Source: Agarophyton chilense (Eukaryota > Rhodophyta > Florideophyceae > Gracilariales > Gracilariaceae). Taken from it: a stretch of DNA of 64,000 nt. The notes beneath the pieces are model-generated. The model ran no database searches, was not told the origin of the DNA, and saw nothing but the letters and a program-made list of their open reading frames with translations. The DNA lies in NCBI GenBank assembly GCA_030374765.1, contig JARGXX010000068.1, positions 2,046,001 through 2,110,000 of the forward strand, read 5' to 3'. This document shows, in pieces, positions 41,827 to 52,899 of this stretch. Each line of letters starts with the position of its first letter. Position 1 is the stretch's first letter. The position numbers were made by a program, and so were the translations under genes.

Positions 41827-43017
41827 CTACTCGCTCTCCTTGTACATATCCAGGAGCTCTTCTACATCTTCCTTACTACCAATAATGAGGGGCATACGTT
41901 GATGCACAGTGTCTGGAATAACATCCATGACCCGTTCTTTACCGGTTGTGGCGAGTCCACCCGCTTGTTCAATGATGAAGGACATCGGGGCACACTCGTA
42001 CAACAATCTTAGCTTCCCATTGGGATTCTTGCGGTCTCCAGGGTATCCGAAGACTCCACCATACAACAAAGTGCGATGGACATCGGCAACTAAACTGCCA
42101 ATATATCTCGAAGAATACTTCACCCCAGCATTGTTTTCACCGCTCTTCAGTTTCTCAACATACTTTCTTAATACAGGATCCCAGGCCGGGGAATTGGCCT
42201 CATTGAAAGAATAAATCTTTCCTCGTGATGGAATCTTAATGTCTGGATGTGTGAGGACAAATTCGCCGATCTGTGGGTCAAGTGTGAACCCATTAACTCC
42301 GCTTCCGGTGGTAAGCACCATCATTACGGATGAAGAATACATGCAATACCCTGCAACGACAAGATTGGCACCAGGTTGCATGGTGTTGTACAAGCAAGTG
42401 AGTTCACTTTCGTCAATTTTTGACTCCCAATCAGACGCCAAGCAGCCGGTGTTTTGTACAAAGATTCCGAAGATAGTACCGGTGGCAATTCCGGCGTCGA
42501 TATTGGAACTTCCGTCAAGCGGGTCGAACACAGCGACATAATTTCCAGAATAAACTTCATCCACCATAACCGGCTCGTCTTCCTCCTCCGAGGCAATGAT
42601 ACCCATCTTTCCAGAGTAACGCAAGGCATTCTTTAGCACCTCATTGGACAAGACGTCAAGCTTCTTTTGCTCTTCACCCTGAACATTTATAGCACCGCCT
42701 TCATCGTAGCCGGTCAAATTGGTTATGCCAGCACGCTGCACAAGCGAAGCAATCTTCTTGCACGCGAGTTGAATGGAAGACATGAGGGACTGCATATCTT
42801 GCATGTGTTCCAAATCTGTATTATCCATTGCACTCTGAATCATATAGCGAGTGAGAGTCATGGGTGAAGTATCGGAATGCACGGTCTGAGTCGGAGGCGC
42901 AACGACCATTGTCGGCGTGCGACGACTACGCACATGCTGGGTAGAGCGACTCTGGGAGGAAGATACAGCAGTCGACGGACGAACCGGGAGAGCGAGGGCG
43001 GGGATGAATGCCGTCAT
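41827..43017 (-). CDS. FBP: Plastid fructose-1,6-bisphosphatase
   Basis: FBPase hydrolyses fructose-1,6-bisphosphate to fructose-6-phosphate in the Calvin cycle. The start at ATG 43017 gives 396 residues. The first about 50 residues (Ser/Thr/Arg/Ala/Pro-rich, ending near VVAPPTQTVHSDT) are a plausible plastid targeting extension. Catalytic and metal sites are intact: SEEEDEP (143-149), DPLDGSSN (165-172), NNAGVKYSSRYIGSLVADVHRTL, and KLRLLYECAPMSF (335-347). The regulatory loop has Cys192 and Cys208, 16 residues apart, in the place where plant plastid FBPase forms its thioredoxin-sensitive disulfide, while the loop sequence itself differs. A third Cys (225) is in the conserved AGYCMYSSS block. 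No intron. It diverges from the AAAP gene over 476 bp containing a large palindrome. Confidence 0.95.
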   Translation of the reverse strand: MTAFIPALALPVRPSTAVSSSQSRSTQHVRSRRTPTMVVAPPTQTVHSDTSPMTLTRYMIQSAMDNTDLEHMQDMQSLMSSIQLACKKIASLVQRAGITNLTGYDEGGAINVQGEEQKKLDVLSNEVLKNALRYSGKMGIIASEEEDEPVMVDEVYSGNYVAVFDPLDGSSNIDAGIATGTIFGIFVQNTGCLASDWESKIDESELTCLYNTMQPGANLVVAGYCMYSSSVMMVLTTGSGVNGFTLDPQIGEFVLTHPDIKIPSRGKIYSFNEANSPAWDPVLRKYVEKLKSGENNAGVKYSSRYIGSLVADVHRTLLYGGVFGYPGDRKNPNGKLRLLYECAPMSFIIEQAGGLATTGKERVMDVIPDTVHQRMPLIIGSKEDVEELLDMYKESE

Positions 43018-43239
43018 CTTCAGAAGCGTGGTCGGGAAGGGGGTGAGGGGGTAGTAAGCAGACAGATTGGGGGCAATGAAGATTTGGGGAAACGGAGATA
43101 CAAAGTACTCCTGTGTACATGCCCGTGGCCATTGTGCAGCAGTTGAGCTGGCACCCCGTACGCATCATGTGTGGTCAGCACAGGCTCGGCTCGACCAGAT
43201 CCCAGATCCATTTTGAGCAGGTTAGAGCCTCTGCAACCC

Positions 43240-43305
43240 CTCTGACTCCGAGGATTGCTGGCTGTCAGCATTGCTGACAGCCAGCAGTCCCTCTGATTGT
43301 CAGAG
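43240..43305. promoter_or_regulatory. Nested palindrome in the FBPase/AAAP divergent promoter
   Basis: TGCTGGCTGTCAGCA (43256-43270), one T, then its exact reverse complement (43272-43286). Outside it CTCTGAC (43240-43246) faces GTCAGAG (43299-43305). It sits between the two start codons (43017 and 43494) and could be a dimeric protein site or a cruciform. The function is unknown. Confidence 0.7.
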
Positions 43306-43493
43306 TGAGTCTGAGAGTGAACTTTGTGCGAGTCGAGTGCGGCGTCTTGCTGCCTCGGAGTTGGTAAATGTCAGGCAGGGCACTGCGCCACTATTCTTCG
43401 GTGCTCCTCCTTTCGCTTCGTCTTCAGTAATTCAGCTTTCACTTTGCCAGCTATTTGTCATACTCGACTTTGGCACGGATTTCTGCTTTTGAA

Positions 43494-44933
43494 ATGCATG
43501 ACGACCAGCCGCCATCGGCGCGACTTTCGGATTCAGATGAAGGGGTTGTCGAGGAGAGTGAGCGGTTTGACCTACTTACTGACATAGGCAACATGTTGAA
43601 GGCTTTCATCGGCCTGAACTTTATGTATGTGTCTTACGCGTTTTCCAATGCCGGGTTGTGGCGTGGGGCTGTTGCTCTTATTATCATCACGCTTATTACC
43701 GAGCATTGTTGTTTGTTGCTCATTGATGTTAAGAATGCCTCCCCGCTTGCTTTGCCTACTTCTACATCTGAGCCGTTTCTGCGCTCTGAAGAACCCAAAA
43801 GAGAAAGCTCTACAGTAGAATCTCTCGAATGGTCCGCCGAAGAAGACCTTGAAGAAATGAGCGAAGAGCCACACACTCACCATCATGCTTCGTACGGGGA
43901 TATAGCGGAAGCTGTGGGAGGACATACAGTCGGAGCGGTCATTCACTTTGCCGTTGTGCTTACTCAGTTCGGCTTTTGTGTCGGCTATCTTATATTTCTA
44001 TCTCAAACTTTACACGACCTTTTTAAATCCACACATGCAGTGATGTGGTTCGTTCTCATCCCTCTGCCAGCAATAATGGCACTCGGTCTTTTCTCATCCA
44101 TACGCTCATTGGGTCCATTCTCCATCCTCGCGAATATTGCGATTTTTGTAGGGTTTATAGCTGTCGTGACATTTCTTGGAAAGCATTTTCGGTGGCAGCC
44201 TTCAAGGCCACCGATAACAAGCTTTCCTATATTCTTTGGACAGATGACAGCCGCTCTAGAGGGCATAGGTTTAGTTGTTCCTGTACAGTCATCTATGAAA
44301 TCTCCACATCGCTTCCCACTGGTATTACGAATCGCACTCGCTATGCTGTCCACAGTTCTCATGGTCATGGGTATTCTGGGCTATGCCACCTTTGGTGAAG
44401 GTACCAGGTCCATTATTCTTCTCAACTTTGGTGATTCTCCAATTGTTGCCGCGGTGAAGATTGTGCTTGTGATAGGTATTCTGTTCACTTACCCATTGCA
44501 AATCATTCCAGTGTTTCATTACTTTGAGCGCGCTCTGTTACAGCGGGAACTGATCGAACCGCAACCCAATGACCAACCCGAAGTATCCTCATCTACCATT
44601 TCTGCTATGCTATCGTCCGGCTTCTTTGTTAGCGATTGGCGTCGAATTGGCATCAGGTTCTCCATCATACTCTTCACGGCCCTTGTTGCTGTACTAGCCG
44701 GTGGAAGCTTTGGTCTATTTCAAAGCTTGGTTGGATCTGTCGGGGGTACTGTACTTGCGTATTGTGCGCCACCAGTGTTGCATAACATGGCTTACAAAGA
44801 AACGATGTCTAGGTGGAGTAGGTACAAAAACTTTGCGCTGATTTCATTCGGCGTGGTCGGTGGTATCCTCGGGGCATATACATCCGTGAGGGAAATTCTT
44901 GAGATTCATAAGGGCAATTCTATTCCAGTTTGA
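43494..44933 (+). CDS. AAAP-family amino-acid transporter
   Basis: The first ATG in frame is at 43494, giving 479 residues. The amino acid/auxin permease (AAAP) pattern is clear. A cytosolic acidic N-terminus is followed by TDIGNMLKAFIGLNFMYVSYAFSNAGLW (a variant of the G-P-G first helix) and a second helix ending in CCLLLIDVKNA. Next come an acidic Glu/Ser-rich loop with HTHHH, then SYGDIAEAVGG and QFGFCVGYLIFLSQTL. FFGQMTAALEGIGLVVPVQSSMKSP and GYATFGEGTRSIILLNF complete the pattern. About 10-11 membrane helices are expected. It resembles the vacuolar/plasma-membrane AVT/SLC36 group. No intron. It diverges from FBPase. Confidence 0.88.
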   Translation: MHDDQPPSARLSDSDEGVVEESERFDLLTDIGNMLKAFIGLNFMYVSYAFSNAGLWRGAVALIIITLITEHCCLLLIDVKNASPLALPTSTSEPFLRSEEPKRESSTVESLEWSAEEDLEEMSEEPHTHHHASYGDIAEAVGGHTVGAVIHFAVVLTQFGFCVGYLIFLSQTLHDLFKSTHAVMWFVLIPLPAIMALGLFSSIRSLGPFSILANIAIFVGFIAVVTFLGKHFRWQPSRPPITSFPIFFGQMTAALEGIGLVVPVQSSMKSPHRFPLVLRIALAMLSTVLMVMGILGYATFGEGTRSIILLNFGDSPIVAAVKIVLVIGILFTYPLQIIPVFHYFERALLQRELIEPQPNDQPEVSSSTISAMLSSGFFVSDWRRIGIRFSIILFTALVAVLAGGSFGLFQSLVGSVGGTVLAYCAPPVLHNMAYKETMSRWSRYKNFALISFGVVGGILGAYTSVREILEIHKGNSIPV

Positions 44934-47460
44934 TACATTTCACCACATGGACGTCTATTCTTATCTTTCGTTAAACAGCCAGTCTGTCAATAGAAGTGGA
45001 GCGCCGACTGACATTTCCATATTCGAGAGCAATCACTCACTCGAAGTCTTTGGTCTCGACGTGGGAAGTTGCATTTTTCTGAGAGTACGGATATGTTTAT
45101 TCTTCAATCCGTGTCACATGGTTTTGCTGTGCTGGATCCGTCCTATGTAATTAACTTTATTTGCTTGTCGGATAAGCACATCCCAAAGTTTCCGTCATCG
45201 TCTATTGAAACAATTCAACCGAACGCAGCATACAGTTTCATACGTGAAATGTATGCCCAAGATCTAAGTGTTGTGATTTCGTTTTCACTGAGTTTCGCTG
45301 TGGTATTGGAATCCCAAACATGGAAATGTGTGGCAACTTCATATGTCAAGACTCTAGTCATCCAGGAGAAAATGGCAAGAAATCTGTAATAATATCTTAT
45401 TAACTAGAATGTTTTTAGAGCAAAACCCCGACTTCACCAGAGCCATAGGTATCTTTGATGTGTCTGAATTGAATGATGACAACGATTCGGTGCGATTTTA
45501 GCGGAAAGTTGAAGTAAGCGTTGAAGGTGTAGATACTGGTGGCAATTATTCTCCTCTAAAGCAGTTTTAAAGAGTTGTGCATCGAATGAAACGAGCCACA
45601 TGTTGTGGCCTCGCTTCCGGTGGAGAGAAAGGGTACACTCGACAGGACCCACATCTTCGTTGACTTACGTTCCGCAACTGCACCGGATTCCTTTCTGCCC
45701 CAGCAGGTACGAAGGATAAAGGGACACTGGAAGAGGGCCTCTATGATATACGTTTTCAGAAATCTAGACGACAGTACATTCAAGTTCCTCAAAGGTACGA
45801 ACTAACAGAAATCTTCAGGATCACTGTTTCGGCATTTCTCAACTACAAGAGTATCTGAGCTTTATGGAGCGATGTCCGCCAACCGAAGATATCTACTTCC
45901 ACAACAGAGTAGAAATCTAGCGTCTCTACGAAGCATTGCTTACAATCAGTGCACACATAAAACGAGATAGATATCTACTTTCGTTTTTTCAACCGATGGT
46001 ACAAGTGCACAAGTACGGCAGTGATTACGCATGATAGTGTGAAACTAAACTAATAATGAAATCGCTTTTTACGACATTACCCGGTCAACCGAAACGTTCT
46101 AAGGCTATATTCAAAACTCTGATTGCATGTGAAAGAGTAGGAAGGCAATGAAATACTTCCTCTCATTCGTCAGCAACTGAAGTAAGACTAATCTGATGTC
46201 CTCAAGTAAAACCAAAATAACACTCATTGGGTCCATCCCAAAACTCGCAGTTCTACCCGTTTTACACTCTTGAAGCAAATGAATCGGCGACATCTGGAGC
46301 CCTAGCTCTACCACTGGTGAAATTGTGAGAGGTATGCGGAGCCCCCCCCACCCCCCCACACTCCTCCAGGTGCACCATTCTTGTAAGTGAACAATGTCTT
46401 TACGCCATATACGCATGCTTTCAACCATGCCCTTCTCCAAAACTCATTCCGTCACAGAACGAATTTCCAAAGACCGCACAATATTGTTCCAACTTCACAG
46501 TGATAGTACGAGTGTCATAAGAATACCGCTCTCATACCTCAAATTCTTGCAATTGCCACGATAACCCTTGACCAAGTTCTCGTCACCCAAAAGACTGCTG
46601 CAAAAACGCAACGCAAAAAAAAACCGATACACAATCAACAAAAAGTACAAACACACTGGTATACATCATCTTCGATTTAATAGCACCGCATGGCAAAGAC
46701 TTATCAATTGCAGTTTGGAAAACAAAGTTGTAGTATCTCTCGGTTAAACTTTACACTGTTCTTGCTCTAAGTACTAACAGTGTTTCAGAAAATAATTCCA
46801 AACGTCTATGGAGGATGATCTACCTGGGGAGTGGTAATCGCACGCGACAATATTTTTGCACGAGCTTCGAACCAGAGATATGAGCTATAGGATCCCATGT
46901 ATTTTCTTCTGGAGGAAGAGCATACCAACAGATTAAATACAGTTATTCTCTGGCGTTTTTATGCTCCTCATGTTCACATATTCCATCCATAACATACTCC
47001 TGGACATTTCTCAATGTTTCCACTAATAGACCGATATTATTGTGAAGAGATTTGAAACACCATAGAGTGAACGTAAGCATTTCTATGCTAGCAGTCTCAG
47101 CTCTGCCAAGCGTTTTTACATAGAATAGAGGTTTTTAACTAAGAAAAAATTGTGTTATTCGAGTTCTATTTTAGCTGAACGCAATCTCGTCGCTTTAATT
47201 ACGCATTTCAGTAGTGCTAAAATTTCTGATATTCAAAGATACGGGTAATTATAGCAAAACGGGCTACGATCCCGCAAACTAGAAATCCCACTGTTTTTGG
47301 CGGGAAATCGAAACAGTTCTGCACGAATCTAGAACCGACTACTCCGCTGCCTGCGCCGTTGGAAATGGAGTCGCTGGAAATGAACCCATCCCTCCTCAGC
47401 AAGCAGCCAATCGGCAAAAAAGTGGCATCGACCAACGCGCCGCCTGCTTCTAAAGAGTAA
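44934..47460. other. Right flank of the gene island, no gene recognised
   Basis: Contains 3' sequence of the transporter gene and about 2 kb of AT-rich DNA with weak frames (for example 45434-45805 and 46111-46440). A C-rich homopolymer-like run lies at about 46340-46365. No domain or repeat is recognised. Confidence 0.45.
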
Positions 47461-47467
47461 AGAGGCT

Positions 47468-47505
47468 CCGGGCGCAGCCCGGCGGGGTCTGGGGCGCAGC
47501 CCCAG
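47468..47505. repeat. Two adjacent GC hairpins with GCA loops
   Basis: CCGGGC-GCA-GCCCGG (47468-47482) and CTGGGGC-GCA-GCCCCAG (47489-47505) sit next to each other, shortly before the Harbinger transposase relic. Similar GGGCGCAGCCC words are common at repeat ends in many genomes. Confidence 0.75.
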
Positions 47506-47679
47506 CGTGATGGGGGGCTCGTGCTCTCAAATTATGTTCATGTTTCGACACGGATACTTTAGGGGGGGTAAAGGTGGTGGAACCACGGTGCGGAGGAATC
47601 GTGTTTAAAGCGCGTTATCAACGTAAACTACTCATCGCTTTTTCAGCTCTTTCCAGCTTCTACTTGTATCATTCTAGCG

Positions 47680-48620
47680 TCTGCAAGGCCTAGCGATTTC
47701 TTACAATGCGCCAGTTAGCTATCATCGCATCCTCAGTTAAAGCTGTGGGTAATAGGCGTTTTTCCAGCGCCCACCTCCTGAGAAAGATTCCATGCTGATT
47801 ACATATATACTCTATCCCCCAATCATTCACCATCCTTTGCATTCTTATGTCGCAGTTGTGTGCGCCTTTCAAATGCCATTCGGTGCTCTAGTTGGCCTTG
47901 AAGGGCACCACCAGGTCCCCGTCACCAGCAAAACCCATGTCCGCCATACCGTGCTGCTCTTTCGAGAGATATGCGTCGCGATTTTGGTACACATCAGAGT
48001 CTACGTGGAGCATATGGTCGTTCTCTGCCCCCTTATCCGTGATCTTCAGACGAATAAAGCGGCCGAATAGATTGCAATACACAAGAAGTGCAAAGACGTG
48101 TTTGCGTTTGTAACCATTGTATGCGCGTTCTTGTTCATGGTCGTCGCCGGGCCTGAATCTCTTAGCCTTGTTACCATCTACGAAAAGAATGCACTGCGGG
48201 AATCCGATTACGAGATCCTCCATCTCCTTCCGCTCATTTTCATCGGGCCAACGTATGAGAGGGGGGGATCAACTGAATGTAACGCTTTGATGATGCCGAA
48301 GAGAGCGTGGCGGAAGTAGTTAGAATCCGTACCACAAGACACGTCTAACTTCATCGCGGCCTATTCTACGCCAACAACGCCCTCGTTACGGCCCCCTAGA
48401 ACGAAGAAGAAGAGAAAAAAGTATCTCTTCTGTCTGTAGTCTGCGCTTCCGATTTCGCCGCATGCTGTTTGCTTCATCGCTTAGCTCATGACGCACGTTC
48501 ATGGGCTGCTCTAGTTCAGGGCGCACGAGATCCAGAAGGTCGTCAAACTCCTCACAACTGAGGTGGAAGATTCTACCAAGGAGACCTACTTCGGGGTCGT
48601 CATTTTGCACGCACTCATAG
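47680..48620 (-). pseudogene. PIF/Harbinger-type transposase relic A
   Basis: On the minus strand the pieces run in order. First is an N-terminal helical part (IFHLSCEEFDDLLDLVRPEL, 48386-48610). The DDE_4 core follows with FVDGNKAKRFRPGDD, RAYNGYKRKHVFALLVYCNLFGRFIRL, DHMLHVDSDVYQN and MGFAGDGDLVVPFKAN (47888-48223). The C-terminal part is MVNDWGIEYICNQHGIFLRRWALEKRLLP (47690-47872), with the Glu expected in the W-G block. The second catalytic Asp is in GDGDLVV. Stops and frame changes between the pieces show it is dead. No terminal inverted repeats were found. Confidence 0.75.
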
Positions 48621-48821
48621 AACGCGCTGTGCTTGCGTCGCGCGTATGTTGCTTCGTGTGCCCATCAAGCCATTCTTTCATTTCAAATGCTGTTTAGACG
48701 ACGTGGGCGGGTCCATTTTTATCTCTATTATCAGCAAAACCGGAGCCGGAGGTTTCCGTGAGAGCACAACGTCGAACGCTGCCGTCTTCGTAAAGGTATG
48801 AATTTTCGTAATGTACGCATA

Positions 48822-49076
48822 TCACAGAGTATCTGTGAAGAAGTTCCATTCTTTCCGGTGATCCGCAAAGTAGGGTTGTAATGTTGCTCTCAGCGTGCGG
48901 TTGAAACGCTCCACTTGACCGTTGGATTGCGGATTATAGGTCTTGATAAACAAGTTTCGAATGCCCAGAATGAGGCAAACATTCTGAAACAACTTCATCT
49001 TATAGTCATGAACAACTTCGTTTCTCCTAGATGACCAAACAGTCTGCTGTAGTTTGCCAGATGGGGAACTAGACAC
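48822..49076 (-). pseudogene. Ty3-A integrase fragment
   Basis: NVCLILGIRNLFIKTYNPQSNGQVERFNRTLRATLQPYFADH fits the end of the rve core, with the catalytic Glu in NGQVERFNR. The zinc-binding part and the first Asp were not recovered. Confidence 0.75.
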
Positions 49077-49429
49077 TTCATGATGTGTGGAATCACGATT
49101 TGATCAGGCTTTTCGACATGTTTTAGCAATATTACTCAAGAATCGAGTGAAAAGGAGAGATCTCACCCCCTCCCATTCAGACGAGAGCGTATCGACGCTC
49201 AAAACGTTTTGGTGTGCTGTACCTTGAAGATCTCAGTGCACGGGACTCGGTCGAGTTGATCTGAACGTTCAGTATCTGCCAAGGTAAGAATCGGGTCTGC
49301 AACCGAATAATTGCCAATTATTTCTTGTTCTTCTTCTTCCGAAGAATGTGAATCGGTATTTATGTAAAAGAAAGGTATTTCTTTATCAATTTCTTCTTCG
49401 GTTTTGTCGAATGTTTTGAGTCACGATAG

Positions 49430-50075
49430 CCCGTAAGCTTGAATATTAGCTAGTACCTTCCTGTACTTCACTTCGAAATCGAATTCAGAAAGGCGTAAAA
49501 TCTATGGTGTGAGACGACAGGAGGGGTCTGTGATTGACAGTAACCATTGTCGAGCCGAATTATCCATGTTGACGATAGAACGTTCTCCTTGTAGATACGG
49601 TTTTAAAGTGGTTATAGCCAAGGCGACTGCGAGGCATTCTTTTTTCTGAAACTGAGTACTTTTTTGAGCTGTTTTCAGCGATCTCGACCAGTAACCAATA
49701 GAATTTCGTTCACCATTAGGGTGTGTTTGGAAAAGGAAACACCCTACTTGGTAATTGCTGAAGTCGGTGTCCTTTGAATATGGTAAATTGGAAACTGGTA
49801 GCGCTAGAAGTGGAGCTGTAATAATTAATGCTTAGCTTCAGCCTGTCAAACGCTTCCCATTCAGCCGATTCGAATTGGTTCAGCGGTAATAGCTGCCCCT
49901 AGCAACATTGCGTTCAGTGGTGCCGCTGTGTATGAGTGTGTCGCGGCAAAATCGTCGGTAGACTTCAGAGACGCCCAAGAAATATCGCAAATGCCTCTGT
50001 GTAGACCCAGATTGGGCCTTGCAGAGAACCGCTGCTTGCGTTTCCTGAATAGCAAGCTTCGCCGGCGTGGTCATG
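49430..50075 (-). pseudogene. Ty3-A RT connection and RNase H
   Basis: Near 49.9-50.0 kb the thumb-end phrase 'FLGVSEVYRRFCRD' is readable. At 49.65-49.43 one frame reads ECLAVALAITTLKPYLQGER, MDNSARQWLLSITDPS, then a stop, then LRLSEFDFEVKYRK. This is the classic C-terminal half of a Ty3 RNase H. Confidence 0.7.
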
Positions 50076-50189
50076 TTTTCCGAGAACTTGACAGTACCAT
50101 CAAACCATTAGCACTTCTTGAACCTCAAGATGATATCTTCGGTCTGAAGTGCTTTGCTCGACATGCCGTAAATGGCTTTCCTCATCTTG

Positions 50190-50620
50190 GAAAAAGATAA
50201 TCACATGGCCCATATAGATTAAACCAGTCGTCTACTTTTATTTTGAGAGCAAGATGTCCAGAGTACGGTGGATAGTAGCTTGGGGGGTTTTAAAGCCAAA
50301 TAGCTTCCTCCTGAAACGGTAGAGTTCGGAATGACCTGAAAAAGTTGTTTTGTTCTGATCTTCCTCCGCTATGGGCACCTTCCAATAGCCAAAATTGACG
50401 TCCAAAGTGGTGAACACATTTCTTCCTCCTAAACTGTAGACAAATTCGTCCATTCGGGGCAACGGATATGTATGCCGAACTGTAACTGAGTTCAGTTTTC
50501 GATAATCGATCAAAGTCGTAAAGAACTATCGGGGTTTGGAAGCAAAATACTGGTGAGGCCCAAGCAGATTGAGCTGCTTCAATGACTTCTTCTTCCAGCA
50601 TCTTTCTGATATTTTCCACC
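50190..50620 (-). pseudogene. Ty3-A reverse transcriptase
   Basis: MIDYRKLNSVTVRHTYPLPRMDEFV, then NVFTTLDVNFGYWKVPI (motif A Asp) and HSELYRFRRKLFGFKTPQATIHRTLD. The 'DYRKLN...YPLPR...' and 'F-G-x-x-x-x-P' blocks are typical of Ty3 RT. A second frame overlaps at the N-terminal side, and the YxDD box downstream is not preserved in one frame. Confidence 0.8.
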
Positions 50621-51261
50621 TCGATTTGACGAGTTCAAGGCCCTGCTATGTAAGGTGGTTGAGATATGGGTCAACACCCTGGAGCCAAATCGAAATGACG
50701 TTTCGCAGTGGAGATCTATCCTAACTTCCCATTCCAGATGGAGGCATACTTCTTAAGCATTAGCCTGATCTTGGTTCTGTAATGTTCAGACACATGTGCT
50801 AAATCTCGCTCCTAATCCAGGCCCTCTGAACTGTTTACAGCTGCCAATTGATCTCCATACGGAGTTTGAGCTTCTTCGTCTGTGTCACCGACATGGGTTA
50901 ATCACAATATTTCTGCAGTACAAATATGATTAGCGACCACCATTGTGGGGTTAGGAAAAGCAGTTGCAACAACCTGATTCTTCGGTATCTGATAATCGTT
51001 TTCGATACAGTTACTCTACACTATCTAAAAGGGTTTACCAGGTTCCACCTGAACAGTACCCTTAGCGACCAGCAATCCCCGAGATGTGTGCATTCGAGTA
51101 TTCTGTTGGACTACCACGAGTGTTTCTCTTTCCGATCTAACTTGAACAAAGGTTTAGGGCTGAGCCCTTAGCATTACAGTCTTCGTAAATCGAATATTCA
51201 GCGAGACATGTCCGTTTAATTTCCCGTACTGCATAGATGGTGGGAGTGGAGGTGCTTCGGA

Positions 51262-51560
51262 TCATCGACTCGGCGGCTTGCGAACAATTGGGAATGTGGA
51301 CCCATCATCTAGTTCCATCTGTTTTCTTCGCGGGTGAATCGCTTCAACAAACCTGTCGAAATAATCAGATCCCAACCCCACTGCTGTAGCTAACGTCATA
51401 CAGACGAAGAAGTCAACTAGGACTACAAAGCGTCCAAATCGCACTACGATTCGAACTGTTCCTATTGTCTTCACAGCGTTTTTTTGGCATCCCGGATATG
51501 CGGTGACGGACCATATCGGATACATTCCAAGTCACCAGGAACAAGATTCGACTACCGCAT
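51262..51560 (-). pseudogene. Ty3-A protease C-terminal part
   Basis: The frame ends VGLGSDYFDRFVEAIHPRRKQMELDDGSTFPIVRK, which fits the 'LG-x-D' C-terminal block of Ty3 retropepsins and the linker that follows. The catalytic D-T-G part is not clearly retained. Confidence 0.5.
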
Positions 51561-52899
51561 AAAGTTCGGACGAGCACTTGTATCCAGGACTTTCAATGTA
51601 CCAGTCAACTGAATCCTGTCAGAGCCGGTGTCAGCATAGACCTAATACTTTCTTTTTGTTAATACAATAAGGTAACCTTCCCGTTTTGAAGGACGAGTAA
51701 AACGTCTCCAGGGACGATATCACTCACATTCCAACTTTACTCGCTTTCAGAAAGTCGGATTACGTCCGGTCAACGGACACTTAAGAGGCCTCAAAAGAAT
51801 CTTGGGCTTCTTAGATTGGGAGTATAGAGGCAACATCTCCCTAGTTAGCACTATATACTTGACTACTGTCACCCCTTTTGCCTCTCCCTTACTTGGTTTT
51901 TCGACTGCCTCGGCTGATTTGCCTCCATGGCGACCGTTCGTACAGGGGTTACGGGGTGCACTACTTCAACACTCTGACCATCAGGCTGGTCTGTCCGGGA
52001 AATTGACGTCTGAGGAAACCAAATTTTGGCTCTCCAATACATGCCGGCCTGTACGCTGATCCTTTATTCTTACGTAAACGCTTCATATTTCGTGGTGATA
52101 CGATTAAGATTTTTTGCAGGAAGCGTGCGTTCAACACTTAAATGGTGTTTTCAATCACATGAATAGCCTTTCAAACCGTCACAATAGTTGTCACATATAG
52201 GTTTTGAACGGTAACCCCTACGAGTATTAACCCATCCGAGTTTCCCGTTCTTCTGTTCTCATTGTGACAGTACCGTATGCGGAAAGTACACGGAGCGACT
52301 TCCCTCCATTTCCAAAAGGGCTTCTTCGTCTTGAGACTCCGAGTGTGATAGAGCCACTGTGACTACGAACGAGTCCAGGTATCTCATTAAATAGACCGTT
52401 TTCTCATGCGGAATACTTTCTACTGGGGCCAACGACAAATATTGGGAGAACGCCAGAGATTCCAGATGTAGCAGTTTTCTGCGCGGATAAATCTTGCCGA
52501 GCTCTTCTCTTTACCCCTAGAGGTATCAAAAGCCCCTGAGCGGCGGGGGTGGCCACGCCCTCTTACTGAATCCTTCTCCGATTGAGCAAACTGCACTAAC
52601 TCCAAAACGAGGAGCTTTCAAATCTTTTATCGGTATCGAGCTACCAATAATATGTTGCTCTGGTCAAACATATAAAAGGTAATATTGTACTCCAGCGAAT
52701 GAACGTTTCCCCAGCGGACTGAAGTTTTGTTAAGTCTTGAGCGGTACTCAGCTTCGACCTTATCAAACTTTTGAGTTACGTCTTTTCGGTCCAAAATCGC
52801 CTGACATATGGCGTTTTAAGTCGCGTAACTGCGCAGCAAGTACTACACCGCCTGTGGCCATGAGATAACACCGCCTATATCGGCAGTCGGAGATCCGCA

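Noticed and set aside
46340-46365. C-rich homopolymer run
   Set aside because: Simple low-complexity sequence without further structure.
47295-47307. TTTTGGCGGGAAA, a perfect E2F-type site
   Set aside because: It lies in transposon debris with no gene nearby; single short motifs are expected by chance.
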